Positions 33,873 through 42,973 of a stretch of 64,000 bases of DNA are shown here, in pieces (position 1 is the first letter of the stretch; every line of letters starts with the position of its first letter). The notes under the pieces are model-generated. The model saw only the letters and a program-made list of their open reading frames with translations, had not been told where the DNA came from and ran no database searches. Where the stretch lies: contig NZ_CP138920.1 in the NCBI RefSeq assembly GCF_047123815.1, forward strand, positions 2,170,001 to 2,234,000, read 5' to 3'. The position numbers were made by a program, and so were the translations under genes. The stretch is from Maricaulis sp017643475 (GTDB lineage: Bacteria > Pseudomonadota > Alphaproteobacteria > Caulobacterales > Maricaulaceae).

Positions 33873-34630
33873 AACTCCCAGATATCCATCGCCAGGGCAG
33901 AGCGGCTCCACGAAGTATGAAGGCACTGCCCGGGTCTGCCGCCTGCAGCCATCGCCACAAGAAGCGGTCGATAGTGCTCTGGCGTCGGGTGGTTTCGCTG
34001 TGCGTGCGGGACTGACCGCCAGGCCAGCGCGGCGTCGATATCACCTGTTTCAAGCGCGGGGAGAACAGCCTCGCGAAATTCTTCGGCGAAGTTGGCCACC
34101 GGGGCGGTTTCGGCCAACGGCAGGCTGTCGGCCAGCGAATGCGTGAGCGCGCCGGACCCTATGATCTGGATGTCCCGATCAATCAGCGCGGTCAACGCCC
34201 GGCCAAGCACCACACTGTCGCTATCGTTCTGACGGGGCAGGGAGAGTTGCAGGACCGGGGCATCGGCTTGCGGCCTGACAAGTGCCATCGGGACCCAGCT
34301 GCCATGATCGAGTCCACGGCGCTGGTTCAGGCGCACGGGCAAACCTTGCCGGTTAAGAAGCGTGGCAATGTGTCCGGCGATTTCGGCGGATCCGGCGACG
34401 GGATACTGAAATCGTTCCAGTTTTTCGCCGAACCCGCGGAAATCATGGATAGTATCGGGAGTGTCTGACGCCGTGATCTGCAGGTCGCCGGACTGCCAGT
34501 GTGCGGAAATCACCACATAGGCCCGTGGTGTCGGGCGCTCTCCCAGCATTTGCATGGCGCGATGCGCCGGCGTGTCCTTGATCAACACATCCGGCGCACC
34601 ATGGGAGATGAAAAGCGGGCGGGGCATCAC
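33869..34630 (-). CDS. DODA-type extradiol aromatic ring-opening dioxygenase (LigB-like)
   Basis: 253 residues. LFISHGAPDVLI at the N-terminus, VVISAHWQSGDLQIT, LDHGSWVPMALVRPQADAPVLQLSLP and ALTHSL give the conserved His ligands of the class III dioxygenase/DODA family, close to E. coli YgiD. It opens catecholic rings with Fe(II) or Zn(II). GTG 34630 followed by ATG overlaps the DoxX stop, so both are co-translated; a divergent LysR gene lies beyond DoxX. Confidence 0.92.
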   Translation of the reverse strand: MMPRPLFISHGAPDVLIKDTPAHRAMQMLGERPTPRAYVVISAHWQSGDLQITASDTPDTIHDFRGFGEKLERFQYPVAGSAEIAGHIATLLNRQGLPVRLNQRRGLDHGSWVPMALVRPQADAPVLQLSLPRQNDSDSVVLGRALTALIDRDIQIIGSGALTHSLADSLPLAETAPVANFAEEFREAVLPALETGDIDAALAWRSVPHAQRNHPTPEHYRPLLVAMAAGGRPGQCLHTSWSRSALAMDIWEF

Positions 34631-35049
34631 GCCTGCATGGCCCGTGGCAGGAAGGGGAGCTCCGGTGTGCGCAAGGCGAAGGCGCCAGCGCCGAGCATGG
34701 CCTGGACCAGCGTGGTGATGGTCAGGAAGAGTGGGAATTCCCAGCCGCCGCCCTCGGCGCTGAATACCCAGCCATTGCCCAGGTGAACAAGGGTGGCGCC
34801 CAGGGCTATCGGTACCAGGGCGAGTGCGATGATGCGGGTATAGGCTCCGGCGATCAAAAGCAGGCCACCACCGATTTCGCCGACTATCACGAGATAGGCA
34901 AAGAAGCCGGGAAAGCCGAGGCTTTCGAAGAAGCCGACCGTGCCGGCCGGGGTGAAGACCAGAACCTTGAGCAGGCCGTGGGCCAGGAACAGGACACCGA
35001 GGCTGACGCGCAGCAGTGCCACTCCGTATTGGGATTGTTGGTCAGACAT
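34627..35049 (-). CDS. DoxX family membrane protein
   Basis: 140 residues from ATG 35049 with GGAGAG upstream. Four membrane segments: VALLRVSLGVLFLAHGLLKVLVF, FFAYLVIVGEIGGGLLLIAGAYTRI, IALALVPIALGATLVHL and PLFLTITTLVQAMLGAGAFAL, the DoxX pattern. DoxX proteins are linked to quinone/thiosulfate redox and oxidative stress, often beside DODA and LysR genes as here. Specific role inferred only from linkage. Confidence 0.92.
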   Translation of the reverse strand: MSDQQSQYGVALLRVSLGVLFLAHGLLKVLVFTPAGTVGFFESLGFPGFFAYLVIVGEIGGGLLLIAGAYTRIIALALVPIALGATLVHLGNGWVFSAEGGGWEFPLFLTITTLVQAMLGAGAFALRTPELPFLPRAMQA

Positions 35050-35151
35050 GTGTCTCTCCAGCGAGTTGATTGCGATGACGGAGAGATAGCGTTTTGACCC
35101 ATTGGCGATAATTGGGTAATTTGGAGCAAGACAATTTCTCTGAGGGAACAA

Positions 35152-36042
35152 ATGGATCGTATCGATGCCCTGCGACTGTTTTCATCGGTCGCCGAGCTGG
35201 GCTCCTTTACCCAGGCAGCGGAGCGAGAGGGTGTGACCCCGGGCGCGGCTTCCAAACAGATCACCGCCCTTGAAACGCGCCTGCAGGCGCGCCTGTTCGA
35301 GCGGACGACCCGATCGGTCCGTCTGACGGATGCGGGCGCCGCCCTGCTGGAGAGGGTGCGGCCCTGGCTGGATGAATATGATGCGCTGGAAGAAGGCGTG
35401 GCGGCGGCGACTTCAGCACCGGCCGGGTTGCTGCGGGTTTCTGCGCCCGTGGACTTCACCCCTCGCAAGCTGATCCTTCCGGTCTCCGACTTCATGAACA
35501 AGTGGCCGGGTGTCGAGGTGCGCCTTTCCATGGGTGATCGCATGGTCGATCTGGTCAATGAAGGATTCGACGTCGCAATTCGTATCGGAAATCTGCCGGA
35601 CAGCGCGTTGATCGCGCGCCAGCTGGCGCCGGCGCAAATGGTGCTGGTCGCGTCACCTGCCTATCTCGAGGCTGCCGGAGTGCCAGAGCGACCGGAAGAC
35701 CTCGCCCAGCACTCCGTTATCATCGATCGCAACAAGCCGGCCGCACAGCAGATCGTGCTGGAGCGGGGCGAGGAACGTGTGGAGGTGCGTATCAACGGCC
35801 GTCTTTCCCTGAACGGGGCTGTCGCAGCGGTCGAAGCAGCAGCAGCGGGGCTGGGTATTGTCGGCACGCCAGCCTGGGCCGCCGAGCAGGCGCTGTCGGA
35901 GGGGCGTGTCGTTCGCCTGCTGGACGACTGGCAACCTGAGCACCGGGACCTCTGGGCCGTGTTCCCGTCATCACGATATCTGGCCCACCGTGTTCGGCTA
36001 TTTGTCGACCACCTGAAGCGGCATTTTGCCGACGGGATCTGA
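35152..36042 (+). CDS. LysR family transcriptional regulator
   Basis: 296 residues: N-terminal winged HTH (MDRIDALRLFSSVAELGSFTQAAEREGVTPGAASKQITALE) and the periplasmic-binding-like effector domain (GLLRVSAPVDFTPRKLILPVSDFM, GFDVAIRIGNLPDSALIARQLAP). Divergent from doxX/DODA with a 102-bp AT-rich intergenic region, the classic arrangement in which it regulates both sides. It resembles the DsdA-like/PtxR subgroup that controls quinone/aromatic genes; effector unknown. Confidence 0.93.
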   Translation: MDRIDALRLFSSVAELGSFTQAAEREGVTPGAASKQITALETRLQARLFERTTRSVRLTDAGAALLERVRPWLDEYDALEEGVAAATSAPAGLLRVSAPVDFTPRKLILPVSDFMNKWPGVEVRLSMGDRMVDLVNEGFDVAIRIGNLPDSALIARQLAPAQMVLVASPAYLEAAGVPERPEDLAQHSVIIDRNKPAAQQIVLERGEERVEVRINGRLSLNGAVAAVEAAAAGLGIVGTPAWAAEQALSEGRVVRLLDDWQPEHRDLWAVFPSSRYLAHRVRLFVDHLKRHFADGI

Positions 36043-36115
36043 CCCGCCGAGGCTGTGATCATGTCCGGTTCATGTGTTAGGCTGTTTTTAGGCATCGTTT
36101 TCGATGGAGGGGAAA

Positions 36116-36943
36116 ATGAGACAGTTACTGGTTCTGGCCATGGTGTGTACGGCCCTGGCCGCGTGTTCATCGACGACTGACCGCGGCGCTGGTGGCTTGG
36201 CGCTTTCCGCTTTCGACTACGCCCCGTCCGATGCCACGCGTCAGGCGGGCGCGCGCTTCGGGTATCAGCTTGCCGGCGACGGGGGGTGGCAGGGCGCCTT
36301 GGAGTTCGAGGAAAGCTCCGGCGTCCTCGCGGTGGTTTTCTCCATGACGGATGGCACCGAGGCCGAGCTGCGTGTTGGCATGCCCTATCTCGCTGACGGC
36401 GTACGCCGCTACCATGGTTCAACGGTAGACGGTCGCGAGGTTTTCGTAGAGCTGCAGGCCGGTCCGTGTGAACAGGGCGGTGACACGCTTACCCATTTCG
36501 CATTGGTGGCGATCGGCGGCGGTCAGTTCGAGGGCTGTGGCCTGGAACGTGCCGAGACCGATCGCTGGTCGAATTACCTGATGGAATTCATGCCCGCGAT
36601 TGATGTCTGCCTGGCAGAGTTTGGCAGCCGCGCCCAGCATGTCTCGCTGTCCTACGCCCAGCCGGGCGGAACCACGGGGGTGCGTCTGGTCGATCAGGAT
36701 GGCGCGACCTGGGAGTGTACGACGCGGGAGCAGGACGCGGCCATCAACTCCGTTCGCCAGCTCAATGCGGCCGATGCGATGTTGGGCGAGGGGGACCCGC
36801 ATTTTGTCCGCTCTCGCATGCCGGGCATGGCTGAGGGGTGTTATGTCTATGAATCAGTCCGCCGTGCGGACGGATCGCTGATCGGTGCCCTGGGATATGA
36901 CACCTGCGACAGTGTCCCGGTGGCCGCGCTCAGCGGCTCTTAA
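36116..36943 (+). CDS. Putative lipoprotein of unknown function
   Basis: 275 residues from ATG 36116 with GGAGGGG upstream. The lipobox is MVCTALAAC, so the mature protein should be lipidated at Cys19. Six further Cys residues (PCEQGGD, EGCGLER, DVCLAEFG, WECTTRE, EGCYVYE, YDTCDS) suggest disulfides in the periplasm. No family recognised. It precedes another exported protein and thiD on the same strand. Confidence 0.78.
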   Translation: MRQLLVLAMVCTALAACSSTTDRGAGGLALSAFDYAPSDATRQAGARFGYQLAGDGGWQGALEFEESSGVLAVVFSMTDGTEAELRVGMPYLADGVRRYHGSTVDGREVFVELQAGPCEQGGDTLTHFALVAIGGGQFEGCGLERAETDRWSNYLMEFMPAIDVCLAEFGSRAQHVSLSYAQPGGTTGVRLVDQDGATWECTTREQDAAINSVRQLNAADAMLGEGDPHFVRSRMPGMAEGCYVYESVRRADGSLIGALGYDTCDSVPVAALSGS

Positions 36944-36977
36944 CCCGGTTTTAAACGGATAGGCGGAGGCAGGGATA

Positions 36978-37865
36978 ATGAGACATTTTCTGCTTCTGCC
37001 CTGCCTGTTCCTCCTGAGCTCTGCAGCTCACGGCGAGCTGACTGATCTACGTGCCACATCTGTTGGCATGAACGGCTATGTCTGGTTCGGTTTCGACAAC
37101 CAGCCGAGCCAGGTTGAGTTCGAACAGACGGCGAGCGGTATGCGCCTGCGTGTTCATGGCGTTGATGTCAGCTCCCGCTCGATTTCCCCAGCTCACACGG
37201 ATCTGGTTCAGGCTGTAACATTGCATGCAGAAACCGGCGGTGCCGTCATCGAGCTATCCTCCGCGCGCGAATGGACGGGATTACAGGCCGAAGTTCGAGA
37301 GGGCGGCGTGCTGGTTTCAATTGATGTTGGAACGGGCAGCGGTCCAGACCTGTTCCGGAACGCCCCCCAACCTGCTCACACCGATCGCGTTGAGCCTGCC
37401 GCGGCAGCGCATTCGGAAACGGCGCCGACACCGGCGGTTGAGGTGCCTGTGCAAGCTCCGGCAGAAACCCCAGCGACGACAGAAGTTCCGCCGGAACCGA
37501 TGGCGATCGCAACAGTGGCTGATGAAACCGCAAGCGAACCGGCTCCAGCCACACCCATGGATGAATGTGAACGCCTGGCGCAGGCTGTCGCGGACGATCC
37601 CTGGAATGAACGGCTTCTGGTTCCGCACGCGGCCTGCCTCGCCCAGCAGGGGCAGACGCGGGAGGCGAACGGCATCTATCGTCAGGTCCTGGCCTTCGAG
37701 CCGGAGAATTATGCAGCGGCCGTGGGGCTGGCCGAGTTGGAGGTTCGTGCCGGCAACGCTGATGCGGCGCTGCAGCTTTACCGCCAGGCCGCCGGCCATG
37801 CCCGGTCCGATGCCCAGGCCGCGGCGGCCCTGGATCGCGCCCGCGCCCTGGAGAACCGCCAGTAA
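36978..37865 (+). CDS. Exported TPR-containing protein
   Basis: 295 residues. Signal peptide MRHFLLLPCLFLLSSAAHG, then an AMIN-like beta-rich region (FDNQPSQVEFEQTASGMRLRVHG and AVIELSSAREWTGLQAEVREGGVLVSID), a Pro/Ala/Glu-rich linker (~145-190) and C-terminal TPR helices (LAQAVADDPWNERLLVPHAACLAQQGQTREANGIYRQ, NYAAAVGLAELEVRAGNADAALQLY). Architecture suggests an envelope-localised scaffold that may bind peptidoglycan-associated partners. Its TAA overlaps the ATG of thiD, an unexpected coupling to thiamine metabolism. Confidence 0.78.
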   Translation: MRHFLLLPCLFLLSSAAHGELTDLRATSVGMNGYVWFGFDNQPSQVEFEQTASGMRLRVHGVDVSSRSISPAHTDLVQAVTLHAETGGAVIELSSAREWTGLQAEVREGGVLVSIDVGTGSGPDLFRNAPQPAHTDRVEPAAAAHSETAPTPAVEVPVQAPAETPATTEVPPEPMAIATVADETASEPAPATPMDECERLAQAVADDPWNERLLVPHAACLAQQGQTREANGIYRQVLAFEPENYAAAVGLAELEVRAGNADAALQLYRQAAGHARSDAQAAAALDRARALENRQ

Positions 37866-38674
37866 TGTCTTCCAGCCAGCATCGCGGCCGTGTCCTGATC
37901 ATTGCCGGATCCGATAGTGGCGGCGGGGCCGGTATCCAGGCAGACATCAAGGCTGTTTCGGCCCTGGGCGGGTATGCGGCGACTGCGATCACGGCCATTA
38001 CCGTCCAGAACACGCTGGGTGTAACCGGCATCCACGCCGTGCCCGAACAGATCATCGCCGACCAGATGCGGGCCGTGCTCGATGATATCGGTGCCGATGT
38101 CATCAAGACTGGCATGCTGGCCAGCCGGTCGGTGATTGAAACGGTGGTGGAGACGCTGGAAGAGGCCGCACCGGATGTACCGCTGGTGGTCGATCCTGTT
38201 ATGATTGCCACTTCGGGTGATGCGCTGGTGGATGATGGCGCGGAAAGCGTGATCCGGGAACGATTGCTGCCCCGTGCGGATCTGGTCACGCCCAATAGCG
38301 ACGAGGCCCGGCGACTGACCGGGGTCGATGTCACAGATCTGCATACGCAGATCGAGGCGGCGAAGGCCCTTCGCGAAATGGGCGCTTCGGCGGCACTGGT
38401 TAAAGGCGGGCATGTGGACAGTTCCAGCGTCCGCGATGTGCTGGTCTCCCAGCGCGGCCTGGAGATCATGGAGCGACCGCGCCTCGACACGCCCCATACC
38501 CATGGTACCGGATGTACGCTGGCTTCGGCGATCACAGCCCTGCTGGCACAGGGTCATGCCTTGCCGGAAGCGACCGAACAGGCCGGCGATTATCTGCACG
38601 AGGCGATCAAGCGCGCGCCGGGATTTGGCCGCGGACATGGTCCGGTGGATCATATGTGGGTGGTGCGGGATTAG
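37865..38674 (+). CDS. thiD: Bifunctional hydroxymethylpyrimidine kinase/phosphomethylpyrimidine kinase
   Basis: 269 residues, typical ThiD length. It phosphorylates HMP and HMP-P in thiamine synthesis, using the product of ThiC (also in this window). Seen: GRVLIIAGSDSGGGAGIQADIKAVSALGGYA as the ribokinase-fold start, IKTGMLAS, VVDPVMIATSGDALVD, TPNSDEARRLTG, ALVKGGHV and the catalytic HTHGTGCTLASAITA anion hole. ATG 37865 overlaps the upstream stop. No TPP riboswitch is visible before this gene. Confidence 0.95.
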   Translation: MSSSQHRGRVLIIAGSDSGGGAGIQADIKAVSALGGYAATAITAITVQNTLGVTGIHAVPEQIIADQMRAVLDDIGADVIKTGMLASRSVIETVVETLEEAAPDVPLVVDPVMIATSGDALVDDGAESVIRERLLPRADLVTPNSDEARRLTGVDVTDLHTQIEAAKALREMGASAALVKGGHVDSSSVRDVLVSQRGLEIMERPRLDTPHTHGTGCTLASAITALLAQGHALPEATEQAGDYLHEAIKRAPGFGRGHGPVDHMWVVRD

Positions 38675-39366
38675 GCTATGGCCGAGAGCGAGGCCTTCAA
38701 ACTCTCAAGGTAGTGGGTTGAGCGCACACCGGTTTGCATGACGATGCCATGGTGCAGACTTGGTCGCTCTAAGACCTGGTCAATCTTCGTGCGCGCATCG
38801 TCGATACGACGATCGGCGATCATCGCGCAGACCAACAAGGCGCTATGCGGCGGTCTTGTGTCTGGACCTTCATCCATCAGCCCTTCGAGCCATACTGAAA
38901 ACGGCGTACTACCCACGGTCTTGGCGGCGGATTGAGCGCGGGTGCAGGCGTGCTTAACAATCAGGTCTGCAGTATCTGAAGCTTGGTTGGCGTCGCTGAT
39001 CTCAACTGCGCCCGCAATGCGCGCCCAACACTGGAAGGCAGCTGACGCTCTGAATGACAATGGCTGTCTTTCGTTATCTTCCAGGCCGAGCGCCTGCCAA
39101 AGGATGCTATCAACTTCCATTGGTTTGAGTTCGATCAGAACACTCGTGTGATCGGCGTTGAGAAACGAGATGACCCGGAGGCACACGAATAGCCCGTCAA
39201 TCTGCTTGAAAAGTGTATTGCTATTGAGACGCCATCCGCTTCCCTTCAATCGGGTCCGCACTTCTCTGAGAAGGTTCTTGGAAAAAATGCGGCGGCTTTT
39301 GGCAAAGCTCCGGTCGACAGTGATCGGCTCGGCTGGGCGATTATCGATTATGGATGGCCGCTGCAC
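38671..39366 (-). CDS. Protein of unknown function, atypical composition
   Basis: 231 residues from GTG 39366, AGGAG upstream. It contains FLNADHTSVLIELKPMEVDSILWQALGL, RASAAFQCWARIAGAVEISD and LVCAMIADRRIDDARTKIDQVLE. No motif recognised. DNA here is noticeably less GC-rich than the flanking thiD and EamA genes, consistent with acquisition. It follows EamA by 9 bp on the same strand, and its end overlaps thiD by 4 bp. Could be a phage- or island-derived accessory protein; nothing supports a specific role. Confidence 0.65.
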   Translation of the reverse strand: MQRPSIIDNRPAEPITVDRSFAKSRRIFSKNLLREVRTRLKGSGWRLNSNTLFKQIDGLFVCLRVISFLNADHTSVLIELKPMEVDSILWQALGLEDNERQPLSFRASAAFQCWARIAGAVEISDANQASDTADLIVKHACTRAQSAAKTVGSTPFSVWLEGLMDEGPDTRPPHSALLVCAMIADRRIDDARTKIDQVLERPSLHHGIVMQTGVRSTHYLESLKASLSAIA

Positions 39367-39375
39367 CTTCAGCTC

Positions 39376-40260
39376 CTAGCGTTTCCGCGCGATCCACACG
39401 CCGGCCAGGATGATTGCGAGGGCCAGCAGTGCTGCCCAGCCGATGCTTTCACCGATGATGTAACCTGTGACGACTGCCGCGACGGGTGTGAGATAATTGA
39501 CGATCGCCAGGAAGCCCGGACCGGCCGTGCGCGCAATCTGCATCAGCATGACCGAGGCGATTGCTGTTGGCGCCAGCGCCAGCCAGACTACCGAGGCCCA
39601 TGCCGTCATGGGTACGGCGTCCACCTGGGTCAGCTCCCACAAGCCCATGGGCAGGGAGAGCAGGGCAGCCGTGATCAGCATGCCTGCGCCGGACACCGAG
39701 GGCGAGGTTTCCGGCAGCATACGCGCCATGACGGCGTTGATGCCGTAACACACCGCGGCGCCGACGACGGCGATCTGAGCGACGAAGGAACTATCGAAAA
39801 TTCCCTGCAGGGCGCTGGGGCCCATCAACACGACAACGCCGCCGAAACCCACAAGGAAACCGATCAGCTTGCGGGCATTCATGCGCTCGCCGGGAACAAA
39901 GACATGAGCCAGGCCCAGCGTCGCCAGCGGCATGGTCGCCACCAGAATACCGGTCAGGGCACTGTCCAGGCTGAGCTGGCCCCAGGCGATCAGGAAGAAG
40001 GGCAGGGTGTTTCCGAAAAAGCCCAGCCCGGTAAACCAGAGCCAGCGCTTGTCCGTCAGCGGTGGCATGCGTCGGCCACGGAATATCGCCCAGGCCAGCA
40101 GGATCAGTGCGGCCAGGGTCAGGCGCACAAAGATGAGCGCCATCGGCGGCAGGAAGTCGACTGTATAGCCAATGAAGGCAAAGGCGGAGCCCCACAAGAC
40201 GGTGAGGATGCCGAGTGCGATCCAGTTCTGGACTGTCGGCTGAGCCGGGGTTTGTGTCAC
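39376..40260 (-). CDS. EamA family (DMT superfamily) transporter
   Basis: 294 residues from GTG 40260 with GGAGG upstream; the frame is open for another 290 codons but that part is antisense to serC and has no transporter features. Two five-helix EamA repeats: NWIALGILTVLWGSAFAFIGYTVDFLPPMALIFVRLTLAAL and AQIAVVGAAVCYGINAVMARML. Inner-membrane exporter or importer of amino acids/metabolites; substrate unknown. Divergent from serC with the leader region between. Confidence 0.88.
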   Translation of the reverse strand: MTQTPAQPTVQNWIALGILTVLWGSAFAFIGYTVDFLPPMALIFVRLTLAALILLAWAIFRGRRMPPLTDKRWLWFTGLGFFGNTLPFFLIAWGQLSLDSALTGILVATMPLATLGLAHVFVPGERMNARKLIGFLVGFGGVVVLMGPSALQGIFDSSFVAQIAVVGAAVCYGINAVMARMLPETSPSVSGAGMLITAALLSLPMGLWELTQVDAVPMTAWASVVWLALAPTAIASVMLMQIARTAGPGFLAIVNYLTPVAAVVTGYIIGESIGWAALLALAIILAGVWIARKR

Positions 40261-40349
40261 GCCGCTGCGCCTCCGCTGGACACGCTTTTGCTGGTGCCGT
40301 AACCGGGTTGAGCCGAAGCTATGAAAAAATGACGTGTCGGGATCATGGA

Positions 40350-40422
40350 GTTTGCTCTTGCCCGTAACGTGGCGGGGCGTCAACGTGATGACTGAATCGT
40401 CTCTATCCTGCCCAACGGAGTT
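40350..40422 (+). promoter_or_regulatory. Probable serC leader RNA (alphaproteobacterial serC motif)
   Basis: The 70 bases before serC contain TTGCCCGTAACGTGGC, GGGGCGTCAACGTG and, at the end, ACGGAGTTATG. From memory the serC RNA motif of alphaproteobacteria is found exactly here and has these GACGTGGC/GGCGTCA-like elements and short hairpins (e.g. GAC-TGAATC-GTC at about 40392). Match to the Rfam model was not computed, so this is a moderate-confidence call. Confidence 0.5.
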
Positions 40423-41619
40423 ATGCCCGTGTCCGAGATCACGCACGCCCCCGCCAAAAGCAGATATCAAAAGCCCGTGCTCAAGCCGGCGGATCCGCGG
40501 TTTTCCTGTGGCCCGGTGAAGAAACATCCCGGCTGGAGCTGGGAGAGCCTGATTGATGCGCCGCTCTCGCGGACGCATCGAACGGGGTCTGCCGTGGCAC
40601 GGATCAAGGAGGCCATTGATCGCACGCACGCGCTGCTGGAACTGCCCGAGGACTATCATGTCGCCATCATTCCGGGATCGGATACCGGCGCGATGGAAGC
40701 AGCGATGTGGTCGCTTCTGGGTGAGCGTGGTGTGGACGTGTTCGGCTGGGATGTGTTCGGTAATCGCTGGATCCTTGATGCTCGTGACGAGCTGAAACTC
40801 GAGGATCTGCGCATCTTCCGGGAAAAGGCCGGAACATTGCCGGACCTGTCGCAATATGATGGCAAGCGCGACGCGATCTTCACGTTGAACGGCACGGCTG
40901 CCGGTGTTTGGATCCCGGGGTATGACTGGATTGATGCGGATCGGGAGGGGCTTACGGTCTGTGACGCGACGTCCGGCGCCTTTGCGGTGGATATCGACTG
41001 GTCCAAGATCGATGTGCTGACGTTCTCGTGGCAGAAATGCCTCGGTGGTGAGGCCCAGCACGGCATGCTGGTCATGGGGCCGCGGGCGATCGAACGCCTC
41101 AACAGTTACAAACCCTCCTGGCCGATCCCGGGCCTGTTTGCCCTGCACAAGGGTGATCAGGCGAACATGAAGGTCTATGAGGGCTCAACCCTGAACACAC
41201 CGTCCCTGATGGCGGTCGAGGATTATGTCGCCGCGTGTAAATGGGCGTCCAAGATTGGTGGTCTGCCGGCACTGGTGAAGCGATCGCGCGAGAATTTTGC
41301 GGCGCTGGATGCCTGGGTGCAGGACAGTGCATGGGCCGAGTATCTGTGCGAGAACCCGGAGCATCGTTCCCAGGTATCCGTGACGCTGAAATTCAAGGAC
41401 CCGCAGGTGCTGTCGCTCGATATCGAGGCGCAGTGGGCCTTCTCCAGGAAGATCGTCTCCCTGCTGGAGCGGGAAAACGCCGGGCTGGACATCATCATGC
41501 ACCGCGACAGCGTGCCGGGCATTCGCATCTGGTGCGGCCCGACGATCGAGCGTGATGATTTGGCCGCACTTGGTCCCTGGCTTGACTGGGCCTATGGCGA
41601 AGCGCTGGACGCGCTTTGA
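40423..41619 (+). CDS. serC: Phosphoserine transaminase, alphaproteobacterial/Methanosarcina type
   Basis: 398 residues. PLP-dependent class V aminotransferase converting 3-phosphohydroxypyruvate to phosphoserine; the TIGR01365 form. Seen: PVLKPADPRFSCGPVKKHPGW, HRTGSAVARIKEAIDRT, IIPGSDTGAMEAAMWSLLG, FGWDVFGNRW, VCDATSGAFAVDIDW and DVLTFSWQKCLGGEAQHGMLVM with the PLP lysine. Start ATG 40423 is only 2 bp after CGGAG; GTG 40429 has better spacing and may be used. serA, the usual next gene, is missing here. Confidence 0.95.
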   Translation: MPVSEITHAPAKSRYQKPVLKPADPRFSCGPVKKHPGWSWESLIDAPLSRTHRTGSAVARIKEAIDRTHALLELPEDYHVAIIPGSDTGAMEAAMWSLLGERGVDVFGWDVFGNRWILDARDELKLEDLRIFREKAGTLPDLSQYDGKRDAIFTLNGTAAGVWIPGYDWIDADREGLTVCDATSGAFAVDIDWSKIDVLTFSWQKCLGGEAQHGMLVMGPRAIERLNSYKPSWPIPGLFALHKGDQANMKVYEGSTLNTPSLMAVEDYVAACKWASKIGGLPALVKRSRENFAALDAWVQDSAWAEYLCENPEHRSQVSVTLKFKDPQVLSLDIEAQWAFSRKIVSLLERENAGLDIIMHRDSVPGIRIWCGPTIERDDLAALGPWLDWAYGEALDAL

Positions 41620-41675
41620 TCTACAGGTTAGTTGTGAAAACAGATATCGCCGCTTGCGCGAGTTCTCAGGGGAAT

Positions 41676-42248
41676 ATGATGACACGTTGGATGACCGCCG
41701 CCGCCGCTGCAGCAATCCTGTCCGGTATGGCTTCGGCCCAGGACGAGGGTATCGAGTTCCGTCTTGGCGTGACCGCTCACGACCTCGCCGACCACGTCGA
41801 GGACGGCCCGAACGTCACCCTGGAACTGCTGTTTGAAAGCCCGGACTTCCTGGAACCGATCTGGGCACCGCGTCCTTTTGTCTATGGCTCGTTCAATACC
41901 AATGGCCTGACCAATTTCGGTACGGCCGGTCTGGCGTGGGACTGGGACCTCGGTGGGAACTGGGACATCGAGTATACATTCGGGCTGTCGTATAATGACG
42001 GCGTGAAGGATATCGACCAGAACTCGCCTCCGGGTGATCCGGAGCGTATCCGCCTGGCCACGACGCGCGCGCTGATGGGCAATCACATCCTGTTCTATAA
42101 CGGGCTGGGTTTGGACTATGACCTCTCGGACAACTGGTCCGTGGGCGCCTATTACGAGCACATTTCCCACGGCCAGATCCTGGCGTCCGGCCGCAACCAG
42201 GCCCTGGACAATGCTGGGGTTCGCCTGAGCTACCGTTTCGGTCGTTGA
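41676..42248 (+). CDS. Acyloxyacyl hydrolase/PagL-like lipid A 3-O-deacylase
   Basis: 190 residues from ATG 41676 (second ATG at 41679; AGGGGAA upstream). Signal peptide ends GMASA/QDEG. Eight amphipathic strands follow, ending with aromatic/basic SYRFGR, as in the small PagL barrel. The active-site neighbourhood is YYEHISHGQILASGRNQAL with the His-x-Ser pair. It likely removes an ester-linked acyl chain from lipid A in the outer membrane. Occupies the place where serA normally follows serC. Confidence 0.85.
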   Translation: MMTRWMTAAAAAAILSGMASAQDEGIEFRLGVTAHDLADHVEDGPNVTLELLFESPDFLEPIWAPRPFVYGSFNTNGLTNFGTAGLAWDWDLGGNWDIEYTFGLSYNDGVKDIDQNSPPGDPERIRLATTRALMGNHILFYNGLGLDYDLSDNWSVGAYYEHISHGQILASGRNQALDNAGVRLSYRFGR

Positions 42249-42297
42249 GGCATCCCGTTCGGTTTGCCAGCTGCCGCGTTAGCGACCCTCGCCATCA

Positions 42298-42852
42298 TCA
42301 TTCCCCGCGAGCCATTGCCGCTTCCTCGGCACGTGGATCGTCCGCTTTGCGCACATAGATGCCGGTGAAGACACCCTGCCAGTTTCCGTCGGCATCCTGT
42401 TGTTCGAAGAACTGGCGGACCGTGCCGTCCTCGAGCGGTGTCCAAGTGCCGCGCAATCCGGCGCGTACATCCGTCTGGACGAGGTAGGACTCGCCGGTCA
42501 GGACCATGGCGCCGTTTTCGTCCAGTCCGCCTGAATAGTCAATATACCAGCCATTGCTCATCCAGACCTGTCGCCAGGCGCTGATCAACGGGTCATAGAT
42601 GTTGATGCTGTTGCCGGCATTGCCGCTGGCGCCGACCCAGTGTTCGGTGACCAGGCAGCCGCCATTGATGCGTTCGATCGTGTTGTGACCGAGATAGGGG
42701 CCGTCATCGGGAGCGTAGACATTCCACTCGCCGACCCAGAAGTCGAAATCGTCATGGATGTCGGACGTACAGGCCGGCGGCGGTGTTTGTGCGCTGGCCA
42801 TGGTCGTGATGGAAAAAACAGCTGCAGAAGCTAAAAGAATTCGAAAAAGCAT
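42298..42852 (-). CDS. Exported DUF1579-like calycin domain protein
   Basis: 184 residues from ATG 42852, chosen by GGAGGACGAC upstream and a clean signal peptide (MLFRILLASAAVFSITTMASA/QTPPP). The mature part has HDDFDFWVGEWNVYAPD, GHNTIERINGGCLVTEHW, YDPLISAWRQVWMSNGWYID and the strand-rich pattern of DUF1579/heme-binding-like calycins. These bind hydrophobic ligands in some cases; ligand here unknown. Divergent from purA. Confidence 0.8.
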   Translation of the reverse strand: MLFRILLASAAVFSITTMASAQTPPPACTSDIHDDFDFWVGEWNVYAPDDGPYLGHNTIERINGGCLVTEHWVGASGNAGNSINIYDPLISAWRQVWMSNGWYIDYSGGLDENGAMVLTGESYLVQTDVRAGLRGTWTPLEDGTVRQFFEQQDADGNWQGVFTGIYVRKADDPRAEEAAMARGE

Positions 42853-42973
42853 GTCGTCCTCCGCACTGAACGAAGATGATCCTGCCGATGTGTGTCCTTG
42901 CGTGCAAATAAATCTGGCCCCGCTCACGCCTTCGTGACAGAAGTGCCTCCCGCATAGAGCACTGGAGAATGAC

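Noticed and set aside
39376..41148. EamA transporter as a 590-residue protein
   Set aside because: The extra N-terminal half is antisense to serC; GTG 40260 with GGAGG gives a normal transporter.
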